DNA from: Sarcomyxa edulis
Lineage: Eukaryota; Basidiomycota; Agaricomycetes; Agaricales; Mycenaceae
DNA length: 64,000 nucleotides
Assembly (NCBI GenBank): GCA_009761415.1
Contig: QUOL01000019.1
Span: 248,001 to 312,000 of the forward strand
Direction: 5' to 3'
The first letter of the stretch is position 1. Every line of letters starts with the position of its first letter. Shown here one piece after another: positions 34,327 through 47,504 of this stretch. The notes beneath the pieces are model-generated. The model saw nothing but the letters and a program-made list of their open reading frames with translations. It was not told the DNA's origin and made no database searches. The translations under genes were made by a program, and so were the position numbers.

Positions 34327-37300
34327 CTATGCGACAGTCTCATGTGTTTCTTCTCCTACCGTGGGTGGAACATGTTGTTGAAGAAGCGCAAGTTCTGCCG
34401 CAGTCTTGAATGTTGTCGAGAATTCGAATTTGGTAGAACACACAGCTCGGAATTCATTCAGGCGTGGCGATTTGATGGAGGTCAAGAATGCCACCGCCGC
34501 TAACGCCGTCTAGAAGAGGTCTTAAGTATTCACACACATGCGTTATACCAGGATCAAATAGAATCTACGAACCTTGATGTTAAGCCCGACGACCTCATGC
34601 CCAATGATAGTGAACACGGTTGATTCTACTTCTTCTCTGGGAGCATCCAATTTGAGCGATACTTTGGCGGAGGCGAGGATAGCTTGAGCAGATGTCGAGT
34701 GCCGTTGGAGATATTGGGAGTTGTATGTTTCTAAAGCAACTTCGTTCGGGAGTAAAGTTGCTAGCGATTCAGTCAACAATGGTCCGATGGGTGTTGGTGG
34801 AGACTGAGGAAGTGAATTTGCTGGAAAGAGATAATCAGCGATTGTCGTCGGAGTCAAGGGAAGATGCAACACACTCGTGTTCCGGAATTCAACAAGTCGA
34901 ATATGTAGTTCAGGGTGCTCTGGATCGAGCGACCGAGCATGATGGAGCGCTTTGGCAGCCTGTAGATATTTTTCTGTGTGGCGTCAGTGGGAGTGTGTCA
35001 TTAATATTGGTACACTCACTTCGGCGTAGCGCCACGTCAAAGATCGCAATCCATGCCTCGATATTGCTAGTAGCAAGGGCGGCTAGAGGACTCAGCAATT
35101 TGGCTGCACGCTCAAGGGGATCTGTTACTGTAAGAAGCTTCAACCCATCTGGGTCGTCATCTTTGGAGGTGGTAAGTTCTAAGCCTTTATCCTCGTTCGC
35201 AGATGTGGCTGTGGCTACTACTAAGCAAAAAGAGGCGGTCAGGTCCGACGGTGGGATAAATGTGTTCTACCAGTCGAAGATATTACCTTTCTTGCTATCG
35301 TCTTGCAGCTTTTGAGCTGCCTTCTTGGCCTTCTTCTTGGCCTTTTTTTCAGCGTCAGTCAACTGATCTAGCCAAACGCGCCAAATAATCAGCTTTGCTT
35401 TCTATATGCAGAGACTGGGGCACTGACTTGTGTTAGTAGAAGCAGTGGCGATTGAGGGGTCATCATAGACGGCGACATATATCTGACTCAGAAGATGAGC
35501 CGAATGAGATGGTGTGCTTTACATATAGACTCACCCGAGATGCCGACAACGCGGCTGCAATATACGCTGGATGAGACCGAAGCTGGTCCTCCCATTTCAA
35601 AAGACTGCGAAGTATCGTATATTAGTGTGAAACTCGGGTTCAGATCAGACTATACGCACTTCAGGTAGATATTGAAAGTAAACTTTCGCAGTGAATAGCC
35701 ATGGAAGTCGTATTGATCATCTTCGATTTCATTGAAAACCTATGATACGCCGAGTGAGTTTCGACTTTGTTTCTTGGAGGAACAAGAACGGACCTTCTGG
35801 ACAGCCAAGTACTTCTTCAATGCAAGATGTAATCTACCAGCTCTGTTGTGAGCATCACCTTCTTCGATGAGATACAATAGGGACTGCATATCCTCAAGGT
35901 CGGCGCCAGGGCTTGATGCGTCTTTCTAGTAGCAGGCGAACGATCAAGAAAATAGTTGAGGTGTAGATCAAACCCTGTACGATGCCACATACCTTGGTAA
36001 ACAGTCCAAGGATCTCATTCGCCTCTTCCACTTGACCCGCTCTGAGTCGATATTTCGCGGTTTTAGTGTTCAGGAAGCGATCTTGACCATCTAACAGGCG
36101 CGCCTCGTCGACACACTGGGCAGCGCCTATGAAGTCCCCAGCGCGCTTGAGTACGCGACCCTTGCATGTATGAAGTTCTGGCAATGTGGGCGTGTGCGAA
36201 AGGGCAATATCCAAGACAGAGAGGGCACGACCGGGTCGAGATAACCAAGAGTGATGTTGAGCCAGGAAGTACAATGTCCAGAGGTATGTCGTGGGTTCCA
36301 GAGGTGATGAGGAGGATGAAACGGATGGAGAATCGAATTCTGCTCGAGCCTCTTCTACTATTTCCTCAACTATCTGCTGTTTCTGGGGGTCTCGATAGAG
36401 CGCCTTGACGTCCACGAACAAGGAGGGGATGCCTTTCTTCAATGCAGAAAGCAGATAAGGTTTTACTAGTTCTCTAAATTGATCACCTGATTATGGCCAT
36501 TCAGAAATATTTTCTTGGCCGGGATAGATGGCGAGAGGCCTCACCAGTGGCGATGGTCAAAGCCAACCGACGAGGTGCTGCTGCCCGTGGTATCTGAGTA
36601 GCAAAGTCCTGAAGAATCTTGAGCGCTTCTTTGCGCGTCTCATCTGTGATGGCATCTGCGGGAAGAGGTCAACGATACTTGGCAGACAGCGAAAATGAGA
36701 CAAATTCTGACCCATATTGATCCCTTGATTAGACAAATAACCTTTATAATAGTCGTAGCAATCGGCATTATGCTCGACCAGTGCACGCCAGGCATGTTCA
36801 GCCTCGTCTGATTCAAGCTTCGACAACAAACGGGCTATACAGTGAGTCAGTAACAAAACAGCAGAGGCGACGTGAAGATGCAGACCTCTGATCTCCATGA
36901 TAGCGGTACGGTCAACAATAGCTCTTGACTTTGCACTAATGTCTAGCAACGCAAGCGCTTCCGAGGACTCGCCTAATTCTTCCAACAAACGGATATGGTA
37001 GAGTAAAGTCTCGGAATGCTCGACGTCGTAATCTGGGACATTCTGAAAGGGGAAAGAGACACGTCAAGAGTGCGGATGTGATATATGAACGAGATTGTAC
37101 CTTCAACGATGTCTCGTAATGCTCCAGGATCTTTTTAGCCTCGACAAGATTACCATTTAGATGATAGGCGACCGCTAGTGCGATCCAGTGTTGACGCAGA
37201 GCTGGACGAAGTCTCAGAAGAGTATGCCGTGTCTCGACTAGTGCATCGTATAACCGTAAGTGCGTCTGAAGCTGAGCCGCATCTCGCAAGAGATTGAGAT

Positions 37301-37750
37301 TCTCCTGAAACAAGACATTTAGCTCAAGAGAAAGGGAACGACTCTGTGCACGCACCTTGTCAAATTTCAATGCCTGGGTATACGACTTGAGCGCCTCCTC
37401 ATAATTCTTTTCGCCTTTTTGAATAAGACCAAAGACATGCCAGCAGATATGCGACGTCAAATCAAGTCTGATGCCCGACTTGACGAGACTTATGCCTTCC
37501 TCTCGTTTCCCCATGTGTGTCATGACCAAACCTTTCATGCATACCGTTTCTGGAGACATCTTCAGTCCTAGGGAACTGTGTACATGAATAGAACCGTACC
37601 TCCATGTTCAGGGAATTTTTTGAGAATCTGATCAGCCGTTTTGAGGGCTTTTTTCAGTTGTCTAGTTTCATAGAGGCTTAGAAGATCTCTGAATAACGAG
37701 GCCTCCTTGGATGGAAGTAAACGTTTAGGTGGTATGGTGGAAGGAGCCAT
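34327..37750 (-). CDS. NAA15: NatA N-terminal acetyltransferase auxiliary subunit
   Basis: Fifteen exons (from 37600-37750 down to 34327-34509) give 878 residues, close to the usual 850-870. The N terminus PPKRLLPSKEASLFRDLLSLYETRQLKKALK and the TPR series (TVCMKGLVMTHMGKREEG, WHVFGLIQKGEKNYEEALKSYTQALKFD, LRPALRQHWIALAVAYHLNG, ILEHYETSLKNVPDYDVEHSE, YDYYKGYLSNQGI) are diagnostic of NAA15/Nat1. So are PSLFVDVKALYRD, the LDGQDRFLNTKTAKYRLRAG box and the lysine-rich TDAEKKAKKKAKKAAQK helix. NAA15 wraps the catalytic NAA10 and anchors NatA at the ribosome, acetylating Ser/Ala/Thr/Gly/Val N termini after Met removal. It is divergent from PDS5 with 151 bases between starts. Confidence 0.95.
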
Positions 37751-37901
37751 CGTGCGATGTAGGTCTGCCGCAAGAAAATTACGACGGCCAAGCGGGACAG
37801 CACCCAACAAAACACAACGCGGTCTGCAACTTTGGCGCGTTCCTCGGCAACTCCATTATTTTCTTCTTATTCTCACTTTACGACCTTCACGTCTGCCCCA
37901 T
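37751..37901. promoter_or_regulatory. Bidirectional promoter NAA15/PDS5 with E2F-like site
   Basis: Only 151 bases separate the divergent ATGs. TTTGGCGC at 37831-37838 fits the E2F consensus TTTSSCGC, about 64 bases before the PDS5 start. Fungal SBF/MBF use a different site (ACGCGT), which is absent here, so the E2F reading is tentative. Confidence 0.4.
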
Positions 37902-40900
37902 ATGGTGGCACAAACCCGCAATGGAGCTCCAGGCTCTCCTCAAAAACTCGCGTTCAAGGACAAACTCCTCGCAAAAGGCCTCAATACCGATACTTTACTA
38001 AAAAGATTGAAAGCTCTTCATGCAGAACTCGCAGAGCTCGACCAGGAACTCGTTGACGTCAAGTCTCTTGGAACAGTCCGAAAGGAACTTATCAGCACCT
38101 CTATCCTTCTTCATAAGGATCGCGGCGTCAAGGCCTACGCTGCATGTTGTATGGCAGACATTCTCCGGCTTTACGCCCCCGACGCACCTTATACTCAATC
38201 TGAATTGCGAGACATGTTCCAATTCTTCTTCAGGCAACTCAGCGCCGGTCTCAAAGGCACAGAATCCTCCTATTACAACGAATACTTTCATCTCCTCGAA
38301 TCTCTATCCACCGTCAAGAGTGTCGTTCTAGTCTGCGATCTCCCGAACGCCGATGAACTGATGGTCGAAATCTTTCGCGATTTTTTTGCGCTCGTTAGAC
38401 GCGACTTGGCCAAGAAAATCGAAATGTTCATGGCCGACATTCTAGTGGCACTGATTGACGAGTGTCAATCTCTGCCTACGGAGGTTCTGGAGACACTCAT
38501 GGCGCAATTTATGGATAAACAAGCGGTGCGTTGCAGTACTCTCAAATCACCAGAATAACGCGGCCACCATTCTACGCGTGCACATCCAAGTACTCACACA
38601 CATATATATATTCTGCAGCGCATGGAGCAAGCCGCATATCGTTTGGCAGTCCAAGTTTGCAATGCCACCGCAAGCAAACTTCAGCGCCACGTCTGCCAAT
38701 ACTTCACCGATATAGTCGTTGCTCATTCCAGAGACGAGGATTTTGCAGAGATTCGCGTCGCCCACGATCTCGTTAAACGATTGAACCGATCTTGCCCATC
38801 CTTGCTGCACAGCGTCATACCGCAGCTAGAAGAGGAATTACGCGTCGAGGACTTGAACCTTCGATTGATTGCCACACAAGTCCTTGGGGACATGTTCGGT
38901 GAAAAGGGTGGGCCCGATCTAGTAAAGAAATATCCGACCACGTGGAACGTTTGGCTGCTAAGGAAGAACGACAAATCTGCCGCCGTTCGACTCAAGTTTG
39001 CGGAAGCGGCTAAAGGGTTGTTGATGAATCTTCCAGATCTACGAGTGGTCGTCGAAGGTACGGAGTTACACGCTTGCAAAGCGTACGTGACACGGTTGAC
39101 AGAAGTCTGTGCACAGAGACACTACAGTCAAAACTCATGGATCCGGATGAGAAGGTTCGTGCAGCGGTATGCAAGGTATACTCGCAATTGGACTACGAAA
39201 CAGCTCTCCATCATGTATCAGTAGAGCAATTGCGAGCGGTTGCAGGTCGAGGGGTCGATAAAAAGGTGTTTATCATCTCGATTTCAGACAAACGTTTCCC
39301 TAAATTGCGTTTTTCAGCATCTTGTTCGTGTCGAGGCCCTGAATAGTCTAGGAAAACTATACAGCCTAGCATATCCGGAGATGTAAGAACTTTGCCTTCA
39401 TCTTAGTATACGACCTTCGGAACTGACTGCCTTTCTCCAGTGAGGATAACGAACCTGCTGCTATCAAACATTTCTCCTGGATTCCAAACACGATACTACA
39501 CATGATGGCCTTCAGTTTGGAAGTCAAGTGAGCTGATTTCCATCGTTACGCGTTGTGGTATATGGTTCGCCTGACATTTGTGATGAAGGACAGCCATTGA
39601 GGAAGTGTTTTCGCAATATATCCTCCCGCTTCCTTCACCATCAGCAGCGTCGACTTCGAAAGCAACCGAGATTGACGAAGCGGCGTGGACGGATAGACTC
39701 TTGAATACCATGAACTACCTCGACGATAAAGCCATAAAAGCCTTGCTAGTTCTGACTGGCATCAAGAGCGTGTAAAGTGTTCTCATTGTCAAATTTCCGC
39801 TATTTTGTCTGATTTTGCGTTCTCTAACTTTAGTCGTCCGACTCCTTATGACCACTACGTTGAGTGCTGTATACAAAACAACGTTCGCATATTCACTCTT
39901 TTTGGTTTGACTTTTCATACTCATATTTGATATACCAGGGTGGCATCATCGATGAAAATGAGGAAACAATAACCCAAAGACTGGCCTTCATTATCCAACG
40001 TATATCTGGTCAGTCTACCGTCTTTCAGTTCACCATTCTAATCATCCTGACCCTCTCGACTTCCTATCTAGGCCTGTTCGCTGACCCTCACAAAACGACG
40101 GAAGATCTACACGCGTTTGCGAAACTGAACGAAGCACGTTTATATAAACTGCTGAAAACTTGCATGGACCCTCAGACCGATCTGAAAGGCCTGATTAAAG
40201 CCACAGTAAGTTCCTCGTGAGTTCAATTGATGAAACCGCTTGACAAGATTCTATGGCGTAGAATGAATTTTCGAAGCGAATCGAACAATCTTCAGCAGCC
40301 ATTGCCCCCACCATGTTAGCCGTCCTTCGACGCGCCAGTCTACGAATTTTGAACCAGTCCTCGATACCGACGCTCATTAAGCGTGTTCAAAAAGGACATG
40401 GTAACGTAACCAGTCAATCCCAAGGAGCGGCAAACCATGCCCAGACTTTGTTGACATACCTCTCTAAACTGTCGCCTATGGTCTATAAGCCGCATATTGG
40501 TGAACTGACCAAGGCAGTCGCGGACGAGAAGAATACGAAACTAGTTGAAGTCTGTTTACAAGCTTTAGCGGCGGTGGTACGATGGGATGAAAAGCTTGCG
40601 CCAACTGATAAGTCAGTCCCGAGGTCTATTGCCTTTGAGTTTTCGTGCATCTGCTCATAGTTTTTGCTTCTACCTTGTAGACGCTCGAATGAACGCGTCA
40701 TGCGGAATGTCTTGGAGTCAAACCCGCGTCAAGCTAAGTTTGCAGCTCGACTGCTCGCATTCTCCAAGAATAGAGACGAAGCTTGCGCGGAGGCTGTCGA
40801 TGTAGGCTCCTCTCTCTCATTCGTAGTCAATCCGTACACTCATATCATCGTTTCAAGGCAATCACGAACGGTCTTACTGATGCATCTCCCGAGATATTAG

Positions 40901-42900
40901 TTGCCCACATCGCTGTGTTGGCTCAGTTCGCCAAATTTGCACCAGACGCATTTGAGAACAAAAGTGACATCATAGTAGCTTTTCTACTCAAACAAGTCCT
41001 TATGGTACCTATCCCAATCAACCCAGTGCGTACTTTCATCATTATGTTTGTAAATATCTCATAATATTTTTCGAAGGAGGAAATGGATACAGGAGAGGAA
41101 TGGATGGAAGACACTGAAGTAACCCCCGCTTTGCATGCGAAAATCCTCTCCCTGAAAGTATGCCGCAATCGGTGTCTTGCACACGCATCTTCAGAGTCAG
41201 CCTTGGATATAGCAACCCCCGTATTGAAAATGTTCGCAACACTGATTGACAATGCGGGGTCCTTCACTCCGGACTCTGGCGAAGAGTATGTTCTCTCTCA
41301 TCACAACATGCTCAGTTGTCTAAAAATTCACCCGGACCTTTCTTTTAGCCCCAAAGCTCTGTCTCGTATGCGGTTGCAAGCTGCGGTATCTTTGCTTCAT
41401 CTCTCCACGGTTGAAGTCTATGCCAACGCAATAGCCGCGAAATTCTTGAGACTTGCTCTTACTGTTCAGGTTAGTTTCACGTGCCGTGTTTTGATATCTT
41501 GCTCAATGATTTTTTTTCGCTTCTAGGATACATGCTACAATATCCGATACATATTTTTAACCAAACTTATATCCCTGTTGCAGCCACGGAAACTTCCTCC
41601 TCGGTTCAACGTTATACCTTTCTTGACTGTACACGATCCTGAAGCAGACGTTAAGACTCTGGTGTGTCTAGTCGAATCTCATTGGGATCGTATTGCTTAT
41701 ATTCATGGTCCTGCTCACAGGCTTCGACTTATGTGTCTTCTATGTTCCGGCAATCTCCTCCTAGTGAGCCTGAATATTGCTCTTGTACTGCCCTGAATTG
41801 ACACGCGGTCCAGATATAAGAGTTCAGTATTTTGAGATCGTCTTCATCCGGCTACTCCATCTACTGGCTCACCATCCCGATTTCGCAACTACTCACGAGG
41901 ACTTCCTTGACATCATCAAGTGAGTTGATTGTTTGCGAGTCCCTGTTCTTGTTCTGACCCGTCTCAATCTTAGATATCTGCAGTTCTATCTCGACCTCAT
42001 TGCCTCAAATGAAACCGTTCCACTCCTGTATCACCTAGCCATGAAAGGCAAGACGGTCCGTGATGCGGAATCCCAAGAACACAGCGAGGTTCGTCATTTG
42101 TTCATTGTCCAGCGAGCAATTCCTCTGACAGGACGGAAAGAATCTATATGTCATGTGTGAATTAGCACAGGAGCTCATTAAGCAACGTGCTCATGCTCAT
42201 TCTTGGAGTCTCCCGAGCTATCCTGGCAAGATTAAATTGCCCTCGGATATTCTTCGACCGCTACCTGGTCCCGAGGCTGCTCAGAAGGTGACGTCTTGCC
42301 TTCAATCCTCTCCACGTGAGCTTATATCTCGTCTTAGATCAGTAAGACCGTGTATCTGCCGGAGGAAACACTGGCATGGTTAGCAGAAAGTGCTAAGCCT
42401 ACCACGGTCAAGGTATGTTTGTTTCCTTTTCTCTTTGCCAGTCCCTCATCCATTTGTGCTCTAGGAGAAGAAGGAACGAAAAACGCCTGCTAAACGGAAG
42501 GCAGCTCCTAAAGCTAACGGACACGCAAAGTCAGTAGTACAACATTCGTCGTGATGGTATCAAACTAATCTACGGATTCTATGATAGACGCCCCCGTTCT
42601 GCTAAAAAGAAATGGGATACGGATGATTCCGATGACGAACCTACCGCCACGGAGGAGAGTGATGTAGATGCCGAGTCAGCTCCCGCCGTTTCAGACGAAG
42701 ACAACGAAGACGACGCGCCATCTGATGGAGAAGAGAAACTAGGTAGAGGTGCTCGAACACGAGCGAAGGTGTGTCTTTGATCAATGATTCGCATCTTAAC
42801 ATGTTTGAGACTGATTCTTTGCTGACAGGCAAAGATCAGAAAGCAACTGAAGAGGCATAGCAAAGGGGGGTCTTCGCAACCACCATCTTCTGAAGCTTGA
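37902..42900 (+). CDS. PDS5: Sister-chromatid cohesion factor PDS5
   Basis: Twenty-two exons, the first 37902-38525 and the last 42829-42900, give 1259 residues, near yeast Pds5 (1277). PDS5 is a HEAT-repeat protein that binds cohesin (Scc1/Wapl) on chromosomes and controls cohesion and loop release. Recognisable parts are LLKRLKALHAELAELDQE, VKAYAACCMADILRLYAPDAPYT, FFRQLSAGL, YYNEYFHLLESLSTVKSVVL, LMDPDEKVRAAVC, RVEALNSLGKLYSLAYPE, YFEIVFIRLLHLLAHHPDF and KIKLPSDILRPL. The tail is basic, then acidic, then basic (KKERKTPAKRKAAPK, DVDAESAPAVSDEDNEDD, KIRKQLKR), as in other PDS5 proteins. Many exons are short (43-70 bases). I chose ATG 37902 because the frame upstream overlaps NAA15's first exon on the other strand. 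Confidence 0.95.
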
Positions 42901-43270
42901 TTGGCATACTTACTTGTACTTACTGACTTTCTTCCTTTTGGATCTATTATGTGCTTTGTGTATTGAACCCAGTGTATTGAGTAGTATTACATTTCAGACC
43001 TCTTTTTTTCGTGAGGAGGGCAAGCAGCCTCCGACTTCCCGCCGCGCGCTGGTCACGCCCCGTTGAGCCTTGCTTATTCGGGCCAACCACACAAATGCAT
43101 GCTCTTATCTCACTTATCTCGCCAATAAGTATCTCAAATAGTACACATGTGGGTACTGAACTCGACAGGCAGATAAGTATAACTATTCTTCTTCGACGAT
43201 GCGTCAAGACGACCGGAAAATACTCGCATTGTCTCACCAGCGTCTCCTTCAACCGTCTATCGTCTCGAAC
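42901..43270. other. Spacer between PDS5 and carboxypeptidase S genes
   Basis: 3' side of PDS5 and promoter of the next gene. An in-frame upstream ATG at 43199 could extend the carboxypeptidase by 24 residues. Confidence 0.4.
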
Positions 43271-45807
43271 ATGGACAGTCACACAATGGTCGAAAAACAT
43301 CAGGACTCTGAATCAGACCTCGCATATGACCACCAACTGAAGTTCTCCAAGTTGGATAGTGTCGAGTTGGGACTCCCGGGCTCGGATTCGCGATTTTCGT
43401 CTGAGCGAGCACCACGACGTCTCGCTAGGCACCTGCTCTTCCTTCTGATCATCTTTGCGAGCTTGCAATGGGTGTTTCGACCTCTGACTGATCGCGGAGA
43501 AGATTTCAACTTCGCCGACGATATCTGTCCACAGGTAGCACCCTTATCTCCTTCCGCGTCGGCCAGTCTGTTGGAGAGTCTGGAAGGCGACTATGCTACA
43601 GACACGTTCCAGTCCAGCGCATTCGAATTACTCGGGGGAGCGGTGCGGATCCCGTAAGTCCATCTACCTGCATCGCACAACACGTCAATGATATCGATAT
43701 GTTTTCAGAACGGAGATGTATGACGACCTTAAACCACCCGGTCAGGATGAGCGATGGGAAATATTCTCCGTCTTGCATGCCTACCTTGAGGCCAAATTTC
43801 CCCTTGTGTACGTCCGCCAACTCTCTGTTCTGATTCCAGCTAATATGATGATATATAGGCACCTGAAATTACAAAAGACGACAGTCAATCTTTACGCGTT
43901 GGTATTCCATTGGCAGGGAACCGACGCGTCTCTCAAACCTCTACTTCTAACTGCCCATCAAGGTTTGATTTACCATGACTGATATGTCCTCACTTCGATA
44001 ACACTCATCCATCCATTCATCACAAGATGTCGTTCCCGTCGAAAGAACCACAGTAGATCAATGGGTGAACCCGCCTTTCTCTGGCTATTTTGACGGTGAG
44101 TCTCCCCTGTATTTAATCTAGTCTCACAATGTGACGATCATATCTGAAGGCGAATGGATCTGGGGTCGCGGAAGTTGCGATGATAAGTCAGGCCTTATCG
44201 GCACCCTGTGAGTCAACTAATCCATATATATGTACAATGTTGTTGACATACGGTGCGTAGACTTGCAGTCGAGTCTTTACTAGCGAAGGGCTTTGAACCC
44301 ACACGGTCGGTGGTTTTGGCGTATGGTATCGATGAGGAGAGGTCTGGAGTCTCTGTACGTATCCCTGCTCTCTTAAACTTGTTTTACTGATCGTGTATAT
44401 TTGCAGGGAGCAACTGCAATCAGAGACTATCTTCTAGCAAATTATGGAGAGAACGCATTTTCTATGTTAGTTGACGAAGGAGGTACGTTCCATCGTGGTG
44501 TGGATGTCGAGAAACACTCACGCAGACTCTAATTTATCACCAGGAGGATACACAGATGTCGACGGTTTCGTGTTCTCTACACCTGCTGTTGCGGAGAAGG
44601 GTATGTTGAATGCTCGTGTTCAAGTATCCGCTCCAGGCGGGCACTCCTCCGTTCCACCTGAACATACGGTCTGTCGGATCTTCCAGTATCTACTTGCATA
44701 TACATCCTTACTTGGCCCAACAGAGCATCGGGATCCTCGCCTCGATGATAGTGGCCTTGGAAGCGAACCCTCTCCCGACCCGTTTATCGCGTAACGGAAC
44801 CTATTTTGCTCGCTTACAGTGTGCCGCCGCACACGATCCTAGTACTCCGAAGACGTTCAAGGACATGATAATCCGCGCTTCGACAGATGATGGGGCGTTG
44901 GCGAGGTTGGAAGCTCACCTGCAAAAGACGGATAGAGTGTTTGGACCGAATACTGGGACGACTCAAGCGGTCGATATAATCAACGGTGGCGTAAAAGCGA
45001 ATGCACTCCCAGAATTGGCATATGCTATTGTCAACCATCGGATTGCAGAAGCAAGGTAACAGTCTGACATATTTCTTAGCAGTCCTAATCATATGACGAA
45101 CCAGAATCATCATGCAGTTCCGTAGGCGAGCTTGAAGCGCACATGACAGACGTCCTCGCCCCCATCGGTCATAAACACAATCTCACCATCGATGCTTTCT
45201 CCAGCATCGACAAGACTGGAAAAAACGAAACTCCCTATAAATCGTCTGGACTTCTCATCCTGGCAGATGCATATGGGACCGCTCTGGAACCCGCTCCTAT
45301 AACTCCAACCGTTGGGAGCCGACCTTGGGAGCTATTGTCTGGTACCATCCTTTCCACCGTAGCTAGCAACATTAGGAGTGGTCCCTCATTCCAAGGAGCA
45401 GCTGTAGCTCCGGCGCTTTCTCTCGGTGAGGCTTACCGATCAACGTTCTTTCGTTTTATTAATGGATGGTTTAGGCAACACTGGTAACTATATCTCCTTC
45501 AAGCTTGAGGGCAGAAAATCTCTTGAGATATTGGTGACGGCTCACTTCATGTTTCTTCCACAGATACAAAACATTATTGGAAGTTAACTCGACATATCTT
45601 CCGGTACGGACACCGTGCTGCTACGGACTCTTATAACGGGGCGCACACAGTAAACGAAGGCAACTATCCTTTTTTTCAACGGCATATCACCGATCGGTGC
45701 TGACGAGCAAGTCATTCATAGCCCTCAAAGGAGAAGGTTTTATCGAGGAAGTCAGGTTTTTGACACGATTAATCCTCAATGCTGATGAAAGCGAGTTGCT
45801 GGAATGA
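43271..45807 (+). CDS. CPS1: Vacuolar carboxypeptidase S (M20A zinc peptidase)
   Basis: Fourteen exons, beginning 43271-43653 and ending 45564-45659 and 45722-45807, give 612 residues. A cytosolic tail with a signal-anchor span (about 53-69, LARHLLFLLIIFASLQWVF) marks a type II membrane precursor sorted to the vacuole. M20 zinc motifs follow in order: LLLTAHQDVVPV, WIWGRGSCDDKSG, DEERSG, VDEGGG, SAPGGHSSVPPEHT and the last ligand in HTVNEALK. The enzyme releases C-terminal residues, preferring a glycine neighbour, for nitrogen scavenging. Exon 45475-45483 is only nine bases, and the next intron (45660-45721) uses a GC donor; both are needed to keep the conserved LGNTDTKHYWKLTRHIFRY and HTVNEALK segments. 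The start could also be ATG 43199. Confidence 0.9.
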
Positions 45808-46383
45808 TTGGGTGGTCCTAAATGGCAAACTATTTACGAACTGAATGATCCCTGATCATGGTGGTGAAACTCATTCATACTGAACAGTAGCTACGTATTT
45901 CGTGACGAACTAAACTGACCGTGACCGTGACCACCACGTGATAGACGCGTTGCTATTATTATTAAGGGGCGAAAATATCTGATGTATGATGTCCACCTGG
46001 CCACCCTCTCAGGGAATCACATAAGGAGCCCAGAATCAAGTCTATGCACATGTTAGACACGCGTCCCGTGCCCGCCTGTTGACTGCGTCGAATGATCAGA
46101 TATATAGGGCAAGGAGCGACCAAGTTGAAGCAACCACGCAAAAGAGGCACTAGATAGAGGTCGGACTCGCTATATCTACGCATCGGTGACCTGACAAATC
46201 GTGAATGAAGAGAAATCCAATGCGATTTACACTCACTCAGTATGGATAGTACATAATGGATAGTACATACCAGGCGCGTCCAGGCGCTTCGAGTTCCCCC
46301 ATAATACAAACACTATCATTACACCTTGAATTCTATGAGCCTCAATGCTCATCCAATCATACATACTAGTCTCCGAGTCACTA
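45808..46383. other. Convergent spacer, carboxypeptidase S / GNAT genes
   Basis: No gene is supported. It contains the 14-base tandem repeat listed separately. Confidence 0.45.
46242..46269. repeat. Perfect 14-base tandem duplication
   Basis: ATGGATAGTACATA occurs twice back to back. A second imperfect duplication of CCAGGCGC lies directly after it (about 46270-46289). Confidence 0.7.
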
Positions 46384-47504
46384 TCAAATGAGTTCAAATT
46401 CAGATGAGTCGTGGCCAGATGTCGAAGAGATATCGAGCATATCCCACTGAGATCCGACAAGACTATCGGGAGTCGCAGAGCGCGGCACAGTCTGCGGAGA
46501 GTGAGTGTCCACGGATGGTGGGTATTGTTCAAAGGGTTTGTCCGACTCAGACGTCCACAATGTGGAAGGCCCCTCGTCAGAACTACTCATTTCCGACTCT
46601 GAAGCATCATACCCATCTAATCGATAGAGCACACGTTTTCCTTTTCCTTTAGGAGAGCGATAGCTTGAGCTGGAGTCATCGCTCCACGCTACAGATCCTT
46701 CTGTCGCTGTAGACGGCTGGATACGGATGGTCTCCATGCTCGCCGCGTGTTTCGACGCAGTCTGTTTATCCTCCCATCGAAGGAGCTCCTCTCTCTCCTT
46801 TGCGTGTCGTGCAAAAAGCGCGTCCCACATCGACTTTGGTGCGGATTCATGATATGATTGCATCACCCAATCAGTGTCCAAGATGGCGAGACAGGTTACG
46901 TCCTTCCAAGATTGGTCAAAGGGACTGAAGAATGAGCTGCGGGAAGTCCCCTCGTGCGTGAACTTCCTATAGAAACAAAGAAGACCTGTCTTAGTAGAGG
47001 CTATTTCGGTAGACCAAGAATCACGACGCACGATTGAGTAAAAAGAGTCAGCGCCGTATCCTTGCTAGGACCGTCCATCAAAAGTGCTTGGACACGATGC
47101 GTATGTGCTTCATCGAATGCAAATCGCAAGACTCTGTCAACGAGCTTACGAGCTAGCCCATGACCGCGGTATGGAGAGTCCAAGATGATATCGAGACTGA
47201 GCTCGCCGTTTACATCAAGCGGTGTAGTACTAGGGGATGCGATAAGGCAGACCAGCCCTATGACTGGTCGTATGTGAGGGTTATAAGCATCGTTTTTGCA
47301 CGAGACGACGCCGAAATAGAAGCATTCGTGAGCGAACGCGATCAAGTCGACATCGGCTACTGTGGCTGCATCTACGGAGCTGAGCTGCAATTCTTCCCAT
47401 AACCTCAAAAGGGTGTCGATGTTGTCATCCTGCCCTTGAAGGCCTCGAGAGAGGTAGACGGTCTCAACCTTGGTGATGGGAGTTTTTTTGGATTTCTTCG
47501 GCAT
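46384..47504 (-). CDS. GNAT-family N-acetyltransferase with Ser-rich tail
   Basis: Two exons (47032-47504, 46384-46966) give 351 residues. The GNAT part lies in residues 30-200: VIGLVCLIASPS and LSLDIILDSPYRGHGLARKLVDRVLRFAF, in which RGHGLA is the acetyl-CoA pyrophosphate loop, then the helix and RVQALLMDGPSKDTALTLFTQSKF. The C-terminal 150 residues are Ser/Asp-rich and probably disordered (SWKDVT..SSDEGPSTLW..TSGHDSSEFELI). The lysine-rich start MPKKSKK was chosen because upstream codons have no motif support. The substrate is not predictable. Confidence 0.75.

Noticed and set aside
34692..35315. A 207-codon plus-strand frame
   Set aside because: Antisense to four NAA15 exons and their introns.
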